From Opitutia bacterium UBA7441 (lineage in GTDB: Bacteria > Verrucomicrobiota > Verrucomicrobiia > Opitutales > Coraliomargaritaceae): a DNA stretch of 9,214 bases. The DNA lies in contig DLQD01000048.1 in the NCBI GenBank assembly GCA_002480015.1, positions 1 through 9,214 on the forward strand, read 5' to 3'. Below are positions 6,260-9,214 of this stretch, piece by piece. The notes beneath the pieces are model-generated. The model saw nothing but the letters and a program-made list of their open reading frames with translations, did not search any database and was not told the origin of the DNA. Made by a program: the position numbers and the translations under genes. Each line of letters starts with the position of its first letter. Position 1 is the stretch's first letter.

Positions 6260-7810
6260 TTACAGAGGAATGTTACCGTGTTTCTTTGGTGGACGGGTTT
6301 CGCGCTTGTTGAGCGTATTGCGGAGGGCCAGTGCGATGGCTGGACGCGTCTGCGAAGGTTCGATCACATCGGTGATCATGGCATTGGCCGCCGCCTGATA
6401 TGGCGAGGAGAATTCGTTGCGATACTCTTCACACAGTTTGGCTGCCTTTGCCTTGGGGTCTTCGGCCTCCTGAATCTCCTTGCGGAAAAGAATCCGGGCT
6501 GCGCCCTCAGCTCCCATCACCGCAATTTCAGCCGTTGGCCAGGCGAAGACCATGTCAGCGCCTAGGTCAGCTGAGCACATGGCGAGGTAAGCACCCCCGT
6601 AAGCTTTACGCATAATCAGCGTGATTTTCGGCACAGTCGAGGCGGCATATGCGAACAACATCTTGGCACCATGACGAATGATACCGCCTTGCTCCTGCGC
6701 GAGTCCGGGCATAAATCCGGGCACGTCGACGAGTGTCACGATCGGGATGTTAAAGATATTGCAGGTGCGTATGAAACGGGCGCCCTTGTCGGAGCTATCG
6801 ATATCCAAGGTACCCGCTCGAATCATAGGATTATTGGCGACAATGCCCACGACCAAGCCTTCAATTCGCGCAAAGCCAACTACAATATTACGGGCAAAGT
6901 CAGGCATGATTTCAAAGAAATCGCCACCGTCCACGAGGCGGTCGATCACGGCCATCACGTCGAGCGCCTCTTTGCTCGATGCTGGGACGATTTCATTCAT
7001 TTCCGGATCCTCGCTCAAGTCGAGATCAGTGAAGACATGGGGCGGATCGCTAATGTTGTTACTAGGTAGGAAGGAGAGCAGCTTCGCAGTTAACTCTATG
7101 GCGTGCGAATCGTCGTCAGCCACTAGATGAATGTTGCCCGAGATACTGGCATGCGCAGCGGCCGAAGCGAATTGCTCCAGTTGCGCGGTCTCCCCAGTTG
7201 CTGATTTAATGACATCGGGGCCGCAGATGAACATGTTGGAGTTCTCCTTGGTCATAATCAGGAAATCGGTTAAAGCCGGCGAATAAGCCGCACCACCTGC
7301 ACAGGGGCCAGCAATAACGGCGACCTGAGGCACCACTCCGGAAAGGAGCACATTCTTGAAAAACACTTGGCCATAGCCGCTCAGCGAATCGACACCTTCC
7401 TGGATGCGTGCACCACCGGAGTCATTCACCCCTACCACGGGCATGCCCGCCTCGAGGGCGAAGTCCATCAGGTCACAAATCTTTTTGGCGTGGATGCGTC
7501 CCAGTGAGCCGCCACTAACTGTGAAGTCCTGCGCATACGCGGCAACTGCGCGCCCGTCGACAAGCCCCGAGCCGCAGACCACCCCATCGTATGGCAGTTG
7601 CTTTTTTTCCATACCAAAACGGTGACAAGAGTGTTGGGCGTGCATTCCAAACTCCTGAAACGTGCCAGGTTCAAACAAGGTCTCGAGGCGCTCGCGTGCG
7701 TTCATAAGGCCTTTTTCCCTGCGCTTGGTGAGTTTCTCGGCGCCACCAGCATTCCGAGCAGCCTCACGGCGTTTTCTGAGATCTTCGAGTAGTTTTGGGT
7801 CGATTGCCAT
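6260..7810 (-). CDS. mmdA: Methylmalonyl-CoA decarboxylase alpha subunit (carboxyltransferase)
   Basis: A 516-residue biotin-dependent carboxyltransferase with two crotonase-like halves. It transfers the carboxyl group of (S)-methylmalonyl-CoA to biotin on MmdC, releasing propionyl-CoA. Landmarks are GGARIQEG (132-139), GPCAGGAAYSPALTDF (168-183), the oxyanion-hole glycines of both halves, LDIDSSDKGARFIR (335-348), VDVPGFMPG (361-369), RKAYGGAYLAM (401-411) and the end KKHGNIPL typical of the propionyl-CoA group. Length is normal. Residues 207-217 read ETAQLEQFASA where relatives usually have an E-x-V-T-Q-E-E-L-G-G-A type sequence. It is close to propionyl-CoA carboxylase beta subunits; the Na+-pump partners and lack of a biotin carboxylase gene favour the decarboxylase. 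ATG 7808-7810 is 43 bp behind mce with no clear Shine-Dalgarno. Confidence 0.93.
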   Translation of the reverse strand: MAIDPKLLEDLRKRREAARNAGGAEKLTKRREKGLMNARERLETLFEPGTFQEFGMHAQHSCHRFGMEKKQLPYDGVVCGSGLVDGRAVAAYAQDFTVSGGSLGRIHAKKICDLMDFALEAGMPVVGVNDSGGARIQEGVDSLSGYGQVFFKNVLLSGVVPQVAVIAGPCAGGAAYSPALTDFLIMTKENSNMFICGPDVIKSATGETAQLEQFASAAAHASISGNIHLVADDDSHAIELTAKLLSFLPSNNISDPPHVFTDLDLSEDPEMNEIVPASSKEALDVMAVIDRLVDGGDFFEIMPDFARNIVVGFARIEGLVVGIVANNPMIRAGTLDIDSSDKGARFIRTCNIFNIPIVTLVDVPGFMPGLAQEQGGIIRHGAKMLFAYAASTVPKITLIMRKAYGGAYLAMCSADLGADMVFAWPTAEIAVMGAEGAARILFRKEIQEAEDPKAKAAKLCEEYRNEFSSPYQAAANAMITDVIEPSQTRPAIALALRNTLNKRETRPPKKHGNIPL

Positions 7811-7853
7811 AATAGGTTCTAGTTGAAATTTAATGAATTGTTCGGTTGCAGGA

Positions 7854-8255
7854 CTATTTGCTTTGGCAAAACTCGGTTAAGACACCATGCGTAGATTTAG
7901 GATGCAAAAATGCGACCCGCTTATTAGCCGCGCCTTCGATCGGCACCTCGTGGATCAGTCGTATTCCAGCCTCGGAAGCTTTTTTAAGCTGTCCTTCAAT
8001 ACCATCCGTCGCGAAAGCCACATGGTGGATACCCTCCCCGTTTTTCTCAAGGAACTTGGCGATCGGACTGTCCGGCGATGTCGGCTCAAGCAACTCAATG
8101 TGCACATCGCCCGCTTCAAAGAACGCAGTCTTTACTTTTTGAGACGGCACTTCTTCCTGCCCGTGGCAGTGCAAGCCGAGCGCTTCTTCATAATATTTAA
8201 TGGATTCTTCGAGGTTTTTGACCGCGATTCCGAGGTGATCGATATTTGTTATCAT
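7854..8255 (-). CDS. mce: Methylmalonyl-CoA epimerase
   Basis: A 133-residue glyoxalase/VOC-fold enzyme that interconverts (R)- and (S)-methylmalonyl-CoA, linking the mutase to the decarboxylase. It has the two beta-alpha-beta modules: HLGIAV (7-12) opens the first, GIHHVAF (75-81) the second. Expected metal ligands are His7, Glu54 (in HIELLEP, where many relatives have Gln or Glu), His78 and Glu128 in LTEF; the TSPDSPIAKFLEK stretch (59-71) is characteristic. I chose ATG 8253-8255 because the family normally starts just before the I-D-H-L motif and because a promoter-like sequence at 8282-8309 would start transcription near 8275; an upstream ATG (8277-8279) would add eight residues. Neither start has a Shine-Dalgarno. 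First gene of the minus-strand cluster, divergent from mutA. Confidence 0.94.
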   Translation of the reverse strand: MITNIDHLGIAVKNLEESIKYYEEALGLHCHGQEEVPSQKVKTAFFEAGDVHIELLEPTSPDSPIAKFLEKNGEGIHHVAFATDGIEGQLKKASEAGIRLIHEVPIEGAANKRVAFLHPKSTHGVLTEFCQSK

Positions 8256-8281
8256 AAGCGTTATCGTAGGTTGATACATTA

Positions 8282-8309
8282 AAAATAAGATTAGCTTGAC
8301 TTACGTCAA
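8282..8309 (-). promoter_or_regulatory. Possible promoter of the mce-mmdADCB operon
   Basis: On the minus strand TTGACG (8309-8304) is a good -35 box and, after 16 bp, TATTTT (8287-8282) matches four of six -10 bases. Initiation near 8275 would give about a 20-base leader before ATG 8255 and would leave the longer mce start almost leaderless. The -35 box lies inside the TTGAC-N4-GTCAA dyad, so a protein bound there would be likely to repress this direction. Confidence 0.4.
8296..8309. promoter_or_regulatory. FNR/CRP-family-like operator dyad TTGAC-TTAC-GTCAA
   Basis: Perfect 5-4-5 inverted repeat, TTGAC 8296-8300 and GTCAA 8305-8309. FNR sites have the same geometry with consensus TTGAT-N4-ATCAA; variants with C/G at the fifth position are used by other members of the family. 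Its centre is about 67 bases upstream of the predicted mutA start and it covers the predicted -35 box of mce. The match is to geometry and half-site; no regulator gene is in the window. Confidence 0.45.
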
Positions 8310-8334
8310 ACTTATTTTGCATTAAATTTACTTA

Positions 8335-8363
8335 TTGACAAGGCCTGTCAAATACGGGATAGT
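8335..8363 (+). promoter_or_regulatory. Promoter of mutA, with a TTGACA-N5-TGTCAA dyad at the -35 box
   Basis: TTGACA (8335-8340) is a perfect -35 box; 17 bp later GATAGT (8358-8363) matches four of six -10 bases. Initiation near 8370 gives a leader of about 18 bases. The -35 box is also the left arm of a perfect 6-5-6 inverted repeat ending with TGTCAA (8346-8351), so the promoter could be controlled by a dimeric regulator binding at this site. The half-site TTGAC is shared with the dyad at 8296-8309, but the spacing differs. Confidence 0.5.
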
Positions 8364-8387
8364 TTGAGCAATCGTAAAAACGCACCA

Positions 8388-9214
8388 ATGAACCAGGACA
8401 CCAAAACAAAAGAAAAGCTCCTCACCGAGTTCCCCGCAAGCACCGCCGAAGAGTGGCGTGAAGCCGCTGAAAAGCTGCTTAAGGGGAAACCCTTCGATAA
8501 GGTGATGACCCAACAGACCCCAGAGGGCATACGCCTGGAGCCAATCTTCCGTAAGGAAGTGCTCGACACTCTGAGCGCAGTGGAAACGCTTCCGGGCTTC
8601 GATGGCTATCTGCGCGGGACCGATGCCGCTGGCTACAAGAACGAACCTTGGGAGATCGCTCAGGAATTGCCTTACGGCACGGCCTCGGAATTCAACGCCG
8701 CCGCCCGCGCCGATCTGATGCGGGGGCAAAACTCACTCAATATCATCCTGGACATCGCGACGCTCAAGGGGCTCGATCCGGACACTGCTAAGGCTGGCGA
8801 AGTCGGCTCCTGCGGGCTCTCCCTAGCCTGCCTGAAAGACATAGAGACGGCATTCGACCAAATTCTTCCCGAAGCGATCAGCGTCCACATACGCACGGGC
8901 TGCGCCGGACTTTCGGTGGGCGCGCTCTTCTTCGCCTGGTTAAAAAAACAAGGCGTGGATCTGAAAAAAGTCAAAGGCAGCCTGGGCATGGATCCTGTTG
9001 CGGTGCAAGCTGCCGCCGGCCACTTGTCTGCTTCGATGAGCGAACTGTTGGACGAGCAATCCATCGCCGCGAAGTATTGCGCGAAGGAAGCCCCCGGCAT
9101 CCGCGCAGTCGGGGTCTCCACCCTGCCCTACCATCAGGCGGGTGCCTCATCTGTTGAAGAGCTTGGCATCGCGCTGGCCGGAGGAGCCTACTATTTAAGC
9201 GCAATGATTGAGCG
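8388..9214 (+). CDS. mutA: Methylmalonyl-CoA mutase small subunit, N-terminal part (runs off the window)
   Basis: The frame from ATG 8388 is open to the last base and gives 275 residues plus two bases. MutA is the non-catalytic small subunit of heterodimeric, adenosylcobalamin-dependent methylmalonyl-CoA mutase, which interconverts succinyl-CoA and (R)-methylmalonyl-CoA. The start resembles small subunits: EFPASTAEEWREAAEKLLKG (14-33), then PGFDGYLRGTD and WEIAQELPYGTASEFN in the (beta/alpha)8 barrel, and VSTLPYHQAGASSVEELGIA near the visible end. It is not the large subunit, which has the P-Y-x-R-G-P-Y and TMYTFRPWT signature instead. Roughly 40 percent or more of the usual ~600+ residues are visible; the remaining barrel and degenerate B12 domain lie outside, and mutB is expected next. 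No Shine-Dalgarno precedes the ATG; an in-frame TTG at 8364 is less likely. Confidence 0.94.
   Translation, partial: MNQDTKTKEKLLTEFPASTAEEWREAAEKLLKGKPFDKVMTQQTPEGIRLEPIFRKEVLDTLSAVETLPGFDGYLRGTDAAGYKNEPWEIAQELPYGTASEFNAAARADLMRGQNSLNIILDIATLKGLDPDTAKAGEVGSCGLSLACLKDIETAFDQILPEAISVHIRTGCAGLSVGALFFAWLKKQGVDLKKVKGSLGMDPVAVQAAAGHLSASMSELLDEQSIAAKYCAKEAPGIRAVGVSTLPYHQAGASSVEELGIALAGGAYYLSAMIE

Noticed and set aside
6260..7810. Propionyl-CoA carboxylase beta subunit
   Set aside because: Sequence alone cannot exclude it, but adjacent OadB- and OadG-like membrane subunits and a separate small biotin carrier, with no biotin carboxylase, indicate the Na+-pump decarboxylase.
8672..9121. Minus-strand frame opposite mutA
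   Set aside because: mutA is clearly coding on the plus strand with family motifs throughout; the opposite frame is a shadow.

Overview
The window looks like the chromosome of an anaerobic or facultative, sodium-using bacterium that makes (or uses) propionate through methylmalonyl-CoA. Most translation starts lack a clear Shine-Dalgarno sequence, base composition is moderately GC-rich, and palindromic repeats sit next to tRNA genes. A Verrucomicrobiota (Opitutae-like) or related host would fit, but this is inferred from general look only; no taxonomic marker gene is present.

Left part (1-1199): a structured palindromic element (5-87), tRNA-Ser(CGA) at 199-288, then an unusual array. The last 19 bases of the tRNA start a 199-bp unit that is present twice in full (270-468, 469-667) and once in part (668-735). 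Each full unit carries a 13-bp inverted repeat, the motif CCTGAGCCTGTCGAAGG and the first ~24 codons of a GIY-YIG nuclease-like reading frame, which is then cut off by the next copy of the tRNA end. After it come a promoter-like sequence, tRNA-Asp(GTC) at 913-989, its terminator, and a short gene-free gap with a second hairpin.

Right part (1200-9214): a seven-gene minus-strand cluster and one divergent plus-strand gene. Read in the direction of transcription the cluster is mce (methylmalonyl-CoA epimerase), mmdA (carboxyltransferase/decarboxylase alpha), mmdD (OadG-like membrane anchor), mmdC (biotin carrier), mmdB (Na+-translocating beta subunit), a succinate CoA-transferase of the Cat1/AarC/ScpC type, and meaB (mutase chaperone GTPase). 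The first six are separated by only 33-43 bp; meaB follows after a gap of 87-99 bp, depending on its start. Divergently, mutA (methylmalonyl-CoA mutase small subunit) begins at 8388 and runs off the window; mutB would be expected next.

Together these genes encode the cycle succinate -> succinyl-CoA -> (R)-methylmalonyl-CoA -> (S)-methylmalonyl-CoA -> propionyl-CoA + CO2, with decarboxylation driving Na+ export and the CoA returned from propionyl-CoA to succinate. No biotin carboxylase is seen, which favours the decarboxylase over a propionyl-CoA carboxylase reading. The mce-mutA intergenic region holds two TTGAC...GTCAA dyads, one with the 5-4-5 spacing of FNR/CRP-family operators, overlapping credible promoters in both directions. 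The most unusual points are the tRNA-end/GIY-YIG tandem array and a ~130-residue insert in MmdB that carries a half-biotinyl-like motif.
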